Both the position numbers and the translations under genes were made by a program. This document shows positions 11,587 through 23,100 of a stretch of 64,000 bases of DNA, piece by piece. The DNA is from Ephydatia muelleri. Taxonomy: Eukaryota > Porifera > Demospongiae > Spongillida > Spongillidae. Within the stretch, counting starts at the first letter, position 1. Every line of letters begins with the position of its first letter. The stretch covers positions 1,744,986 to 1,808,985 of the forward strand of contig JABACO010000005.1 of assembly GCA_013339895.1 (NCBI GenBank), given 5' to 3'. A model generated the notes under the pieces. The model did no database searches. It had not been told where the DNA came from and saw only the letters and a list, made by a program, of their open reading frames with translations.

Positions 11587-12545
11587 GTATGGGATGGGAT
11601 GCCTTGGGATCCCCATTGCATTGTATTGTATGGGATGGGATGCCTTGGATCCCCATTGCATTGTATTGTATGGGATGGGATGCCTTGGATCCCCATTGCA
11701 TTGTATTGTATGGGATGGGGTGCCTTGGATCCCCATTGCATTGTATTGTATGGGATGGGATGCCTTGGATCCCCATTGCATTGTATTGTATGGGATGGGA
11801 TGCCTTGGATCCCCATTGCATTGTATTGTATGGGATGGGATGCCTTGGATCCCATTGCATTGTATTGTATGGGATGGGATGCCTTGGATCCCCATTGCAT
11901 TGTATTGTAATGGGATGGGATGCCTTGGATCCCCATTGCATTGTATTGTATGGGATGGGATGCCTTGGATCCCCATTGCATTGTATTGTATGGGATGGGA
12001 TGCCTTGGATCCCCATTGCATTGTATTGTATGGGATGGGATGCCTTGGATCCCCATTGCATTGTATTGTATGGGATGGGATGCCTTGGATCCCCATTGCA
12101 TTGTATTGTATGGGATGGGATGCCTTGGATCCCCATTGCATTGGTATTGTATGGGATGGGATGCCTTGGATCCCCATTGCATTGTATTGTATGGGATGGG
12201 ATGCCTTGGATCCCCATTGCATTGTATTGTATGGGATGGGATGCCTTGGATCCCCATTGCATTGTATTGTATGGGATGGGATGCCTTGGATCCCCATTGC
12301 ATTGTATTGTATGGGATGGGATGCCTTGGATCCCCATTGCATTGTATTGTATGGGATGGGATGCCTTGGATCCCCATTGCATTGTATTGTATGGGATGGG
12401 ATGCCTTGGATCCCCATTGCATTGTATTGTATGGGATGGGATGCCTTGGATCCCCATTGCATTGTATTGTATGGGATGGGATGCCTTGGATCCCCATTGC
12501 ATTGTATTGTATGGGATGGGATGCCTTGGATCCCCATTGCATTAA
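11587..12545. repeat. 40-bp minisatellite, about 24 units (copy 1)
   Basis: The unit contains GGGATGGGATGCCTTGGATC plus CCCATTGCATTGTATTGTAT. The array is nearly homogeneous with a few 1-bp indels. Because the 40-bp unit lacks stops in all six frames, it yields 320-360 codon open frames on both strands that should not be called genes. The array marks the left boundary of the large duplication. Confidence 0.97.
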
Positions 12546-13802
12546 TTGGTATAACTCCAGTCAGTAATCATAAACTTCGTGCCAAGTGCGGGCTTTGTTT
12601 TCTGTCACTCGCTCCTTGCCTTCTGGAATTCCATTAGGGTATGCGTGTACAGACTACAGATAACTATCTCTGGATAAACGTATAACTTCGGGGCAGTTGT
12701 ATGTAACGCTTCTTTCAGCAAGCTTCTGAACCTCATTGGAAATGAAATTGCTCTACTGAAATGCACCGGCACTTGCATGTAGTTGGGCGTATCCCCGGTC
12801 TTGTGTTTGAGTAAATTGATTCATGCATACATACATACATGTAACAGTATTTATAGTAGCCCTGCTGACACTTTGTTTGCACGTGACCTTGGCGAATAGT
12901 TTATGCGGAGGTAACACATAACTCGGGCAGATCGCATTGGTTAAGGATGGCACCATGGATTTCAGTAAGTGACACGTATGCGATACTAGTACAGTCGTGC
13001 CCAATTGTATCGATAGTTCCTGTACTCCCGAGTGATTTTGCTGTGCTATAGGGTAGCGTAGGTAGTGATCGCCACCTGCGATAACGTCAGGACCCCCCTG
13101 TTTATTCTACAGAGCAACGTTACTTGCGTAAAACTGTGTGTGGTACTAACAAAGGAGCCTATTAGGGTTGTTTTAAACTCATATAGAAAGATCCAAACTT
13201 ATTATTTTAGTTTTTATGCGCTATTAAAAGTGGGGGTGGCGACTACTCCCCCCTGGCGAATATACCTGACGCTACCCTATGTCATCAGCCCTTATGATGC
13301 GAATAGAAAAAAAGAGGGTAGGAGGGTGGGGAGGGGGAGTGCGTGTGTGGGGGGGGGGGGGGTGGGGAAGGGGGAGAAGGGAAGAGAGGGTGGGTGGTTA
13401 CCTGTCTATGTACGCTGCGGGTGCAACGTTCTTAGCACTGGAGGCCATATAGCGATAGAAGGGCGTGCCGTCCAAGCAGCTATCTGTGGGTTTCCAAAGG
13501 TGAATACGATTATGTCGGTACCAGTTCAGCCACAGGATGATTACTGTTACGAGTCATGAGGGAATGCGTTTCAACGTACCAGCAAGAAGCGGGAACTATA
13601 AAGCTACGCTCCTCAATACATTAATAGGCCTAGCAGAAAACATTCTTTGAAGATGTATAGCATTGAATATACCTGCGAGTCATCACCAAGACTACCTTTA
13701 ATGTTCACTGTTACATACTACTACTGCCAACATTCATTGTTATCGCTACTTCCATCTTGCCACCACCATTTATCGACTGTCAGATTTGGCGAGCAAACCA
13801 TG

Positions 13803-14134
13803 GTATCACTCCATAGTGTCACCCCGTGTTGTCACTCCATGGTGTCACACCCCCGTGTTGTCACTCCATGGTGTCACTCCATGGTGTCACCCCCGTGTTG
13901 TCACTCCGTGTTTGTCACTCCATGGTGTCACCCCCGTGTTGTCACTCCATGGTGTCACTCCATGGTGTCACCCCCGTGTTGTCACTCCATGGTGTCACCC
14001 CCGTGTTGTCACTTCCATGGTGTCACTCCATGGTGTCACCCCGTGTTGTCACTTCTCCGTGTTGTCACTCCATGGTGTCACCCCCGTGTTGTCACTCCAT
14101 GGTGTCACCCCGTGTTGTCACTCCATGGTGTCAC
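13803..14134. repeat. GTGTTGTCACTCCATGGTGTCACC minisatellite (copy 1)
   Basis: Irregular tandem of two related 13-14 bp words (CCATGGTGTCACT, CGTGTTGTCACT). Translates to Val/Ser/Cys/His-rich low-complexity frames. The equivalent array in copy 2 is at 26265-26583 and is about 15 bp shorter. Confidence 0.9.
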
Positions 14135-14229
14135 ACAATATAAATATACACATCCGCCATGTTGGTGCACAGCTTTACAGAAATATCCACGTGACCCAAG
14201 AACATGTGGATCGTTTGGCTACGAAGGAC

Positions 14230-14235
14230 TATATA
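14230..14235 (+). promoter_or_regulatory. TATA-like element upstream of Ig-like gene, copy 1
   Basis: TATATA sits in a block conserved among all three loci (ATCGTTTGGCTACGAAGGAC here, ATCGTTCGGC at 58346). Conservation in the diverged third paralogue suggests a promoter; no transcript evidence. Confidence 0.3.
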
Positions 14236-15049
14236 GGTGCCTTGTTTATGAATTAAAGCAGATCTTGCCGGCCTTATATAATCTGCTCTCTTGTCTCATT
14301 TCAAATCGCATGCTTGTCTGGTCCTGCTTGCAGAGCACTTATATAAACTCGATTGAAAAAAAAAAAAAAGATTTGGAATTATATTATTAAAAAAAAAACA
14401 TTTGTTAACCATCCTTAGTGGTGCCATCAGGTCCCTAAATCTCTAGCGCTAGATGTCATTAAGAGATTGGTAAGTGTGTGTCATTCTAGCCTAGTACCCT
14501 AAGTAACTTGACCTGCGTTATTCGCGTGATGGTGGAGGAGGGGGCTTGTTGATTCGATGTGCGAACGACATTGTTTTCATAGGCGAGAAAGTGGTATTTT
14601 AAAACGTTCTGGCATGTATACTTTTTTCCTGGACCGCTTATGAGTAAAGAAAGCTATGTAATGGTTATTTGTCGATTGGCTATAAAACGTCTAGCCACCT
14701 CTGGTATAGCCACCGGTTTCTCAACGGGCCCAGCCCGAGTCATTCTGCACATGCACAAATAATTATTGATCTAGGGCGGAACAGGATGTGACAACTGACG
14801 CCAAAGATGCATTATGCATAACCTCCGAGCGCTAACTGTTTTGCTAAAAAGGGCTTGAATATCGCTATGTTAGGCGGATGATCGCGCTGGTAGAGCTCTT
14901 AGCAGTGTACATGTACAATAGTGTACCGTTTATGTATATGTAGAACTACAGTACCCTTAAGAGGGTTTTCAAGTAGGTACTGCATCACGACCTGTAGGAG
15001 TTCTGAGGCGACAGATAAAGATAAAGATAAATGGTGAGGTCGCACAGGA

Positions 15050-15121
15050 TGTGGAATATGTGACCTGCATCTTCTTGTATGTGACCACGTAGTGGTAAGA
15101 AGATGCAGGTCACATATTCCA
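15050..15121. repeat. Perfect 27-bp stem hairpin (copy 1)
   Basis: The arm TGTGGAATATGTGACCTGCA(TCTTCTT) and its exact reverse complement are separated by about 20 bp. The identical hairpin is at 27498-27569 in copy 2. In the third paralogue the matching place (about 59088-59106) reads GATGTGGAATTCTTCTTA, with most of the arms missing. It could be a tiny MITE or a structured RNA. Confidence 0.8.
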
Positions 15122-15316
15122 CATTTACATTTCAGACTTCTAGAATAGCAACAAAAAAAAAGAAATCTTGATAAAGCGTGTGTTAGGTCCTTTCACGGAA
15201 ATGGAAAAATATAAAATGAATGGGTCTATGTGCTAAGCAAATTGTTGGTTGTTGTGTTAGGATAAACAGAGCATTGTGCGTGAGGATCACATGACCCTCT
15301 TCTCTCCTAAAAGATC

Positions 15317-15362
15317 GTGATCTTCATTATTTCTGCTGCAGTCTTCATTGAACAATGTCAAG
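15317..15362 (+). CDS. Signal-peptide exon of Ig-like gene, copy 1
   Basis: The frame encodes VIFIISAAVFIEQCQ and ends at donor G|GTACAT in phase 1, the phase needed by the Ig-like exon of this family. The third paralogue has ATG where this copy has GTG, and a stop precedes it in frame. So either the start codon has been lost or the exon is entered by splicing: the preceding CCCTCTTCTCTCCTAAAAG is a good acceptor. In copy 1 no downstream Ig exon follows, because homology ends at 18711, so this copy is probably an orphan. Confidence 0.55.
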
Positions 15363-15499
15363 GTACATCACTTTATTTACGCGAATCACATTGGGTAAAT
15401 TACGGTTTCAGTGAACTTCATGACTGTAGTAGTTTTGTCTGTACGGTCATCATGGTCACGATTCATGATTCAACCCTGCCATAATCAATGCCAATGTAT

Positions 15500-16206
15500 C
15501 TCCCTCCATCCCTCCCTCTCTCCCACCCACCCACCCTCCCTCGCATCCCTCCCTCCCTACCTCACACCCCACCCTCCCTCTCTCCCCTCCCCCTCCCTCA
15601 CTCCCACAACCCTCCCTCTCTCACCTCACCTCTGCCCTCCCTCAGCCCCACCTAACCCCTCCCTTCCACTCACACCCTCCCCCACCTGCTACCCTCTCTT
15701 CCCTTCCCTCCCTTCCTCCTCCCTCCCTTCCCTCCCGGTCCTCCCTCCCCTCCTCCCTCCCTCCTTCCCCCTCTTCCGTCCCCTCCCTCCGCCCTCCCTC
15801 CCTCCCTCCCTCTCCCGTCCCTCCTCCCATCCCTCCTCCTCCCTCCCCTCCCTATCCACCTCCCTCACCTCCCTCTCCTCCCTCCCTCCGATCCCTCCCT
15901 CCCTCCCTCGCCTCCTCCCTCACCCCTCCCGGTCACCTCCCTCCCTCCCTCCCGTCCCTCCCGTCCCTCCCTCCCTCCCTCCCTCCCTCCCGTCCCGTCC
16001 CTCCTCCCTCCTCCCTCCCTCCCGTCCTCCCTCCCTCGCCCTGCCCTCCCTCCCTCCCTCCCTCCCCCTCCCTCCCTCCCTCCCTCCCTCCTCCCTCCCT
16101 CCTCCCTCCCTCCCTCCCTCCCTCCCTCCCTCCCTCCCTCCCTCCCTCCCTCCCTCCCTCCCTCCCTCCCTCCCTCCCTCCCTCCCTCCCTCCCTCCCTC
16201 CCTCCA
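15500..16206. repeat. (TCCC)n tract (copy 1)
   Basis: About 700 bp of TCCC repeat with variants, in the first intron. The 298-codon Ser/Leu/Pro frame across it is an artefact. The copy-2 equivalent is 27948-28612. Confidence 0.95.
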
Positions 16207-16904
16207 CCCCTGAAACCCAGAATTGTGTGGGGGTGGACTGGTGCATGCTAGGGGATACTGGAGAGTGCTGTAAGTACCCCATCAGGGTGTGGGGTGGAGC
16301 CCATTAAGCTCTGCAAGTGTTTATTCCGATGAAAAATAAAATAAAATAATTGTTTGAACCAACAAAATGAAAATTAAATTGAATTCAGTTCTAGAAGGAA
16401 ACGTACAATGCAACAGGTGTCTTCCAAGTGGGTGTTTCCCCTGGCTAAGTGCATAAGCTGTTTTGTTTAGCTTCTTGAAGCCTCTTAGAAGAACCACCCT
16501 CAATAATGCATTAGACTCAGCAGAATTGAAACACCTGACGCTCACAGTGTTCTTCACGGACAGTGTTCTTTACGGTTAGATGTGTTTCTTGCCCTAAACT
16601 TATAATAATTCATGCGTCCATTTTAATCAGAAAGGGTGGACTTGTTCAGCCATTTTGGATTCAACATGGATCCAGAATTATCATCTATGCAGCATTCAAC
16701 GTCGGGGACCCATGTGGATAGTCACGTGATTTTGCCCACTCTCACATTAGGAAATAATTATTTATAACTATGCATGCTTTTTGGAAGCAAATTTATAAAT
16801 TGTATTATATAATGCATAAGCAGCATTAGCAATTAAAGTGACATTACCACTTGGTTCTAAAATATATACTCGTGATCTCAAAAGTACATTGTGATCTAAA
16901 ACAT

Positions 16905-17148
16905 AATGACAACAAGTAACTAAAAACATTCTCGATGAGAAAGATGGTGGTATATAAGATTTGAAGGCAATAGTGGTGTAAAAAATAAGGGATAATGTAA
17001 TAGTCCTATTTAGCACACCAATAACATAATATCCTAAATATACATTATCCCTTATTGTTAGACCCTTGTTTTTACACCAATATTACCTTCAAATCCTACA
17101 TACCACCGCCTTTCTCATAGAGAATGTTGTTAGTTACTTTGTTTCATA
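16905..17148. mobile_element. Palindromic MITE-like element (copy 1)
   Basis: The left arm (ACAAGTAACTAAAAACATTC ... ATAAGGGATAATGTA) is mirrored by the right arm (TACATTATCCCTTATTG ... GAATGTTGTTAGTTACTTTG), each about 100 bp with a short spacer. The homologous stretch of the third paralogue (about 60722-60760) lacks it, so it inserted after the paralogues split. An 82-codon minus-strand frame over it is spurious. Copy 2 is at 29311-29554. Confidence 0.8.
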
Positions 17149-17289
17149 GATTTCTGTTCATACGATTGTCATGCAAAGGACATGCAGTACCATGGACATT
17201 GTGAAAAATCTCGTCCCCAGACCTTAAACAAGGATATGGAAACCACAAGCATTGCTGTTTACAGTCTCAGTATAATAGGAGACACTGTC

Positions 17290-17399
17290 TAGTCCTCCGT
17301 CGCCTTGGCCACATCCTCTTTCCTGTCCTCGTCCTCTGATAAGTTTGCAATCTCCTCATACCTGGATTGTCCTAATAGAAGGGTGCTATGGTTGGAGCT
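17290..17399 (-). CDS. Candidate 3' exon with YEEI tail (copy 1)
   Basis: On the minus strand, TTTTCTGTTTCAG precedes an exon reading SSNHSTLLLGQSRYEEIANL then SEDEDRKEDVAKATED and stop. The polypyrimidine-AG acceptor and acidic, charged composition are coding-like. YEEI matches the well-known optimal ligand of Src-family SH2 domains, so it could be the cytoplasmic tail of a receptor or adaptor. The upstream exon is unknown: the neighbour at 18251-18465 ends in a different phase. Antisense to intron 1 of the Ig-like gene. Duplicated at 29696-29805. Confidence 0.4.
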
Positions 17400-18250
17400 C
17401 TGAAACAGAAAAGTAAATATTTGCTCACATGATAATATACATTAACGTATCCTCAGTATGTTACCTTACTCTGGCTACAATGTCACTACCTGCTATCTTA
17501 ATTGCATTAATATCATTAACATCATGCATGTATAAATTCACCTGCCTTATTATAGCAATGCCATTACATTATTGACTAACATCAATAACAGCTAGGTGAG
17601 TCTTGCAAATGGCATCCTAACAACACACTATTCCTAAGAATAGCCTTGACCATCTTTAGCATGCTATACACAAGAGAAGCTACAGAATTTGAAGGAGATG
17701 AATACATGCATTCAGATTGTCAGAGCTATGACCACTAAGTGTATAGCCACAAAATCATGTATCTACATATATGCATGAATTCTTAACCTCCTATGCTGAT
17801 ATACAAGGTGGACCACTATAATAGAAAATTGGTTATTAGTGCATACATTATAAAATTTTACGAGTATTAGAAATGTAACCCTTGTTTGAAATGTATGGCT
17901 AATCAAAAATTCAGAGCCTTACAACTCCATGACAGATGCTTCGATTCTCAGTGCGTAAGAAGCAATGTGTAGAGGACATTTCTGACTTCTAGAAAATTAA
18001 GAAATCTTGAAAAAAAAACAACATGTGTTAGCTCGCGGCTACATAGTGAGGTTTTAAATCATGCAATACATGTACATGTAACAGGCAAACTCAAGATAAA
18101 AAGCCACCTTATGTAAACAGAGCGTTTGGCAGCTGTCATAATGATATGTTACTGAACCAAAACATGCATATGGCTTCATCAATCAACAGCTTAGGCAGTC
18201 AGAATATTATATCAATGGTAACTACCGACACATGTATGTGTGCGAAATAC

Positions 18251-18465
18251 CTTTGAGTGACTTTATTGGTAGTACTATTTCCATGGCATTCCAGTGTATA
18301 CTTAGGCTCCCCGTATCGCACTCTATCTGCCAAGCACCCAGGTTTAGAACTCTTCCAATACCGTTGCCTTGTAGCAACCGGTTTCTTTTCTGGTTCTGCT
18401 TGATACTTTTCACGTTCAGCGTCCGTCTCTGCTTTAGCCTTCTCGCGTTCGGCGGTTCGTTTCTT
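18251..18465 (-). CDS. Candidate charged exon (copy 1)
   Basis: In one minus-strand frame the stretch reads KKRTAEREKAKAETDAEREK, then YQAEPEKKPVATRQRYWKSS and a Cys-containing end, before donor AG|GTATTT. The composition is strongly protein-like (helical, charged), while the alternative frame with a start codon is Arg/Asn-rich and less convincing. An in-frame stop lies just upstream, so an acceptor (GATAGCAG) is needed, but it lacks a pyrimidine tract. I cannot name the protein. Duplicated at about 30657-30871. Confidence 0.35.
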
Positions 18466-18711
18466 CTGCTATCCACTTGCCCCCATCGTAGACCGTATAA
18501 GTTAAATTAGATTACATACTTGCTACTGGCTCCTTATTAAGGACAAAATTCTAAACTAATCTTGTGCCATGAGTTCTGTCAGACACGAGTAGCGTTTTGC
18601 ACTACGCAAATCTTATTTGGTAGTCAACTGCCAATACATTACTCTAGATTATTTAATCACAAAAGCGAAAATGCCGACCAATTCTGAAGCTATTGGCGCA
18701 ATTGTCATTCT

Positions 18712-19200
18712 TAAGTTAAGAGGGGAGTTAAGGCATGGGTAGCTGTTCATTTAAACATTTGCTTATTGCTCACGAACCTTACAACATACATGCTCAAGTA
18801 TGGTATCAAATTAAAGTATTCAACACGCTGAATTTTATAATCGCCATGGTTACATAATCACATCACGTGAGCGTGTAACAGGCTTAACGATAGAATATTT
18901 AGTTCAGCCAATAATACGGCAGTGAAGCCGGGGCGTTTTAGTTGTCATGTTTTAGATATACACTCTAGCTAATGAGTACTTTTCATTTGTCAGTAGGATT
19001 TCCCAAACCCCAACTCTTTTACGGAGAGAATTGAAAAAAAATCACGCCAGGATTAAAACCAGTTCAATAACAAATTTTTTAAGGTCCATCCAAATAATAT
19101 TTGGCTTACACCTGGCACAATCTTAAAAGAGTACTATGTTATACAAATATAGGTGTGTTCAAAATAATTTTAGCCTTACTTCTTCCTTGCCGTAAGGAAG
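18712..19200. other. No gene; right flank of duplication copy 1
   Basis: A/T-rich sequence with no homologue in the window. It starts exactly where the duplication stops. Confidence 0.5.
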
Positions 19201-19220
19201 GAATAGAGAATAAACACAGC

Positions 19221-19328
19221 CATTGTCGCGCGCCGCCCGTATCCTGGCAACTACGAGCGGAGCGCATGCGCACGGTTAACGCGGGTACGATAAGCTGGAT
19301 TTTCACTCAACACTCGATCAATATACAG
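19221..19328 (+). promoter_or_regulatory. CpG-rich promoter and putative 5' UTR exon
   Basis: A local CpG-rich patch (CGCGCGCCGCCCG..., GAGCGGAGCGCATGCGCACG) ends at an excellent splice donor, ATACAG|GTAAGC at 19329. About 785 bp downstream, CTCACATAG|GTTCATG supplies an acceptor four bases before the ATG of the 1298-codon ORF. The simplest reading is a non-coding first exon and one 5' UTR intron. Confidence 0.5.
19262..19271. promoter_or_regulatory. NRF-1-type palindrome GCGCATGCGC
   Basis: A perfect match to the palindromic NRF-1 consensus within the CpG-rich patch, about 58 bp before the proposed 5' splice site. NRF-1 sites are frequent in TATA-less housekeeping promoters of animals; use here is inferred. 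Confidence 0.45.
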
Positions 19329-20026
19329 GTAAGCGTTTTATGTTCACGCATCGTAAGGAACTGCACCCCATTTTGCATCCCTACGTTATTTCTCATGTAC
19401 TGTATGAAATGCAAGCGTAGATGATTTAATTATTACTTTTAGCTTGAAAAGCATGTACCATGCGCTTACATGTATAGACAACAATCAGATATCAGATAAT
19501 GATAAACATAGTGATCACAAGACCTCAAAAACTAAACAAACAATAACAAGATTCAACGTCTTGAGAGGGGCGGGGGGGGTGGGGGCGGGTGGAAGGAAAT
19601 ATATTGCAAGTCAGAACATGTAAAACGCATGCATGTGCCTCTGCCTATACCCAATTTATCCCAAATACATAACATCACAAGATTTGATGTCTTGCAATCT
19701 GTCTGTGGAGAGGGGGAAAAAAATTCAAATTAAGACAGCACTCACATGCTGTCATACGCACACATGGATGCCCCCACCCCCGAAGAGCAAAGGAATGCTT
19801 GTGGTCACGTGCAATTGCATGTGCTCACACACATGAAATGTACACACTCAATTTATATACATGTGTAATACACAACATCATCGTTTGCATAAACACAAAC
19901 GTACAGTATGGCAAAAAACTGTTCCATTGATATTGTACATACTGACATGTATAGCGACGTGTGGGTACACATGTATAGACACACACCCTCACACTCGGCA
20001 CAATAATGCCATGTATTCATAGACAC

Positions 20027-20053
20027 ATGCCCCCCCCCCCCCCCCCCCCCCCC
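20027..20053. repeat. Poly-C run
   Basis: About 26 C residues inside the proposed 5' UTR intron. Confidence 0.95.
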
Positions 20054-20117
20054 TCATGCACATAATAATGCCAAGTAGTCTAGTCCTTACACAATTACAA
20101 CTTGCTCACATAGGTTC

Positions 20118-23100
20118 ATGAGTTCAATCTTTGTTGACTGTGGTTTTGCGAGGGCCGCAATCAAGGAGCTGTCTGCAATAATGGTTACTGATGCCACTGG
20201 AAAAGTGAAACAGGAAAGGTTGAACACTGTTACACGAAGTACCAGATTTCAACAAATCTTCCCTGTGTTTGGGATCAATAGTGAGTATTTCACAGTAAAA
20301 CCAGGGCAAACTATGAGTCACTTCGACAAACACTGTAAGGTTGTTCTTGACTGCTTCAAGCGAAGATGGAACCCTAACATAGTGCATCAATACAGGACTA
20401 CCTTCAGCACCGACAAGTGGGTGGCCCTTTCTACAAAGACACAAAAGAAACATAGTCTAACCCAATGCAGAGAATGTGCCCATTCTTATGCATCATATCA
20501 GAAAGCATTTCCAGGAGCAACATGGTGCAAAAAGAGGAAGCTACCTGCTCTAGCAAAACACATGTGTGATGAGTACCTGACACAGGCGATGGGAGAAAAT
20601 GAACATATGGATGTAGTTGAGGCATCTAGAGATTTAGCGGAAGGAATAGAAAAGTCATATAAGGAGAAAGTTGGCAGGCCATTTCTTGATATAGTCACTT
20701 CCACGTATGGTAAACGTTGCACAGGAAAACAAAATGCTGCAGAGAAGAAGAAAGAACAACGCCAACTTATTAAGAAATGTGTAAATCACATGCAACAACT
20801 GAGCCAAGCAAATGTTGCCCAGATGGTACTACAGGAAGGGCTATCATTAAGATCATACAACAGAATGCGTCTATTGCAATCATTTGAAGCACCAGGAAAA
20901 CGAAGCAGTGGAAAAGTCAAGACACATTCACCATCCCTGTCAAGTATAACATGGGATACATCAGGTGCAATGATGGAAATAGAAAACTGGGATACCACAA
21001 CAAAGTTGAACTGGTCTGCACTAGCGCGAAAGTACAATGTACCTGGTCGTAATGGTGGGCAAGTGTTAAAAGAATACGCACAACGCCATGGAGTCAACAC
21101 TTACCAACTTGATGGACTGGAACAGCAAAAGAGAGATAGACGAAGAAAGCTGAAAATGCCAGGAGGTGAAATCTCAGTTCCATGTGCAGGCACCGTGGAG
21201 GAAGTAAAAGAAGTGTGGAAAAGACAGATTAATGAAGGAGTGTTCACAGTAGGAGAAGAATGTGCCCCAAGAGAGGTAACAACACTGAGCACACAGGGTG
21301 GTGAGGTTGTGACACAAGCACGTACCATACACAGCAGAAAGGTACCCCTTAAATGCATACGGGAACGACTTTTGAAATTGCACGAGCCCTATATGCGTCT
21401 GCAGTCAGATGACCAGCTCGATTCCATGTCCCGAGCTGATGTAATAGAGATCCTGAAACGGTTCCATGAGGCTGTGGATGACAGTGAGAACATAATGCAC
21501 ATTAGACATCGAATTAAGGGTCTACAAAGACGCCGTCATTTGGTAATGTGGCATGATCATGGGACTATACTTGGCCAGGGGTACATATTTATTACAGTTA
21601 AAGTACTCTATGATCCAGCCATCTTTTTAACAAAGGAGGAAATGGACCCACACAACCCCAATCTCAACATACAGGGCATCATAGAAAAGCCGGAGGTGCA
21701 CATTATTGGATTTTCAAGTGCTGCCCATGAGCAACAGACAATACTCATACAAGACAGAGTATCTTGCTTGAAAGACAGCCACATACCAATCATGTCCAGC
21801 AATGGCATTCCAGTAGAGGACACAATTCTGTATTTCACTGGTGATGGACCTGCAAGAAATTATGAACGAGGGGTTCAACAAGGAGGAGCAATACGCTGTG
21901 GTGCATGCGGCATTCAAGCTACAATGACCAGTGATATTGCACATTCTCTTACGCTGATGTGGAGAACTCTTGAAGAACAACAGAACATAATTCTGGCAGG
22001 GCAGTTTGGCAAAAAAGCAGAACTAAAGCCCCTCAGCGGTCTATCTAAAACACAATTACAGGTGGAGCTTACCTTGAGAGGAATCGATGTCCCCAGCACT
22101 GCATTGAAAAAAGAATTAGAAGCAAATCTGCAAGGACTACTTCGTGGATTTGTTCGCGTGCCAACATTGTTGATGAACAATCCGTGTCAAAGCCTTCAGT
22201 CACTACACCTAGAACGATACACCATCTTGGAATGCGAGCCTATGCACGACTTGAAAGGTCACATCCACAACCTATTAACAGAGGTAACAGCATACTTAGA
22301 TCCTAGTATCAAGCCACAGTGTGAAGCCATCATAGCACAAGTAATGACAAAGGAAACAAAAAGAGCCTGTGATTACAGGCACACTGCAATACTACTCCTG
22401 ATGAACTTACTTAAGTATGACGGTCAGTCACCGTTGTGCCTTATCTTCAGGACCATTGTGGAGATTAGTGAAATCATGTACAGTTCCGAAGATAAACGCA
22501 CCACAAGGAGCATTCTTCGGTTCTACAATCTAACATGGTTGCATGCTATGACATGCACAGAAGTAATGTACACACCCAGAAACATGACACCAGAAAAGTT
22601 TTTCGGGGCATACTTCCATGCACTCAGTAGTCATGCTGCTCAACAGTACGAGGTTGTGTGCCTGAAAAGTGTGAATACAGAGAATGAAGAGAGGATACTT
22701 GGAATGGCAAGTAAAATTGCTACCACAACCTCCAACAGGAAGCCAGAAAATGTACTTCCAAATATCTTACTCAGACTACAGGCTGGTGCACAGCGTGACC
22801 GAAACACCTTGGAAGAGCAAAACAACTCTATACGAGCAGCTGCAAAACAGCTACCACCAGCTACTAACACGACTGTCACCAAAGTGATGATGCGAAAGTA
22901 TGCATTCAGCTGGCAGGCTCATCTGAATAGAATAGCTCCTTACCTGGAAGCTGGTCAGGGTGTCTGGTGGGACGATCGAGGTGACCATTGTGAATTCTTT
23001 GATGGACCACATGAGCCAGCTTTCAGGCCAGAAGGTCCTCCATTGAAACATTTCAGGAACACATCTCTTGAGCTGTTGGATATCAAGAAAAGAGAGATTT

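Larger units (their letters stand above)
12546..18711. repeat. Large duplication, copy 1
   Basis: Near-identical to 25006-31117. Differences I noticed are homopolymer or short-repeat length changes (for example near 13637, 13730, 14350, 15155) and different lengths of the two internal simple arrays; I saw no point substitutions in unique sequence. Homology stops abruptly at CATTCTT, after which the copies run into unrelated DNA. It holds the upstream region and first exon of an Ig-like gene but none of the later exons. Confidence 0.95.

Noticed and set aside
11508-12637. Long open frames (320-361 codons) on both strands
   Set aside because: They are translations of the 40-bp minisatellite, open in every frame; no splice, start or domain evidence. 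The same applies to 24463-25096.
13647-14390. 247-codon frame VSLHGVTPWCHP repeats
   Set aside because: Minisatellite translation; the non-repeat ends show no domain. The copy at 25996-26858 is the same.
15411-16307. 298-codon Ser/Leu/Pro-rich frame and its antisense Gly/Arg frame
   Set aside because: Pure (TCCC)n repeat in an intron; the copy at 27860-28713 likewise.
16768-17016. 82-codon minus-strand ORF present in both duplicate copies
   Set aside because: It lies across one arm of a palindromic mobile element, and its conservation is explained by the duplication.
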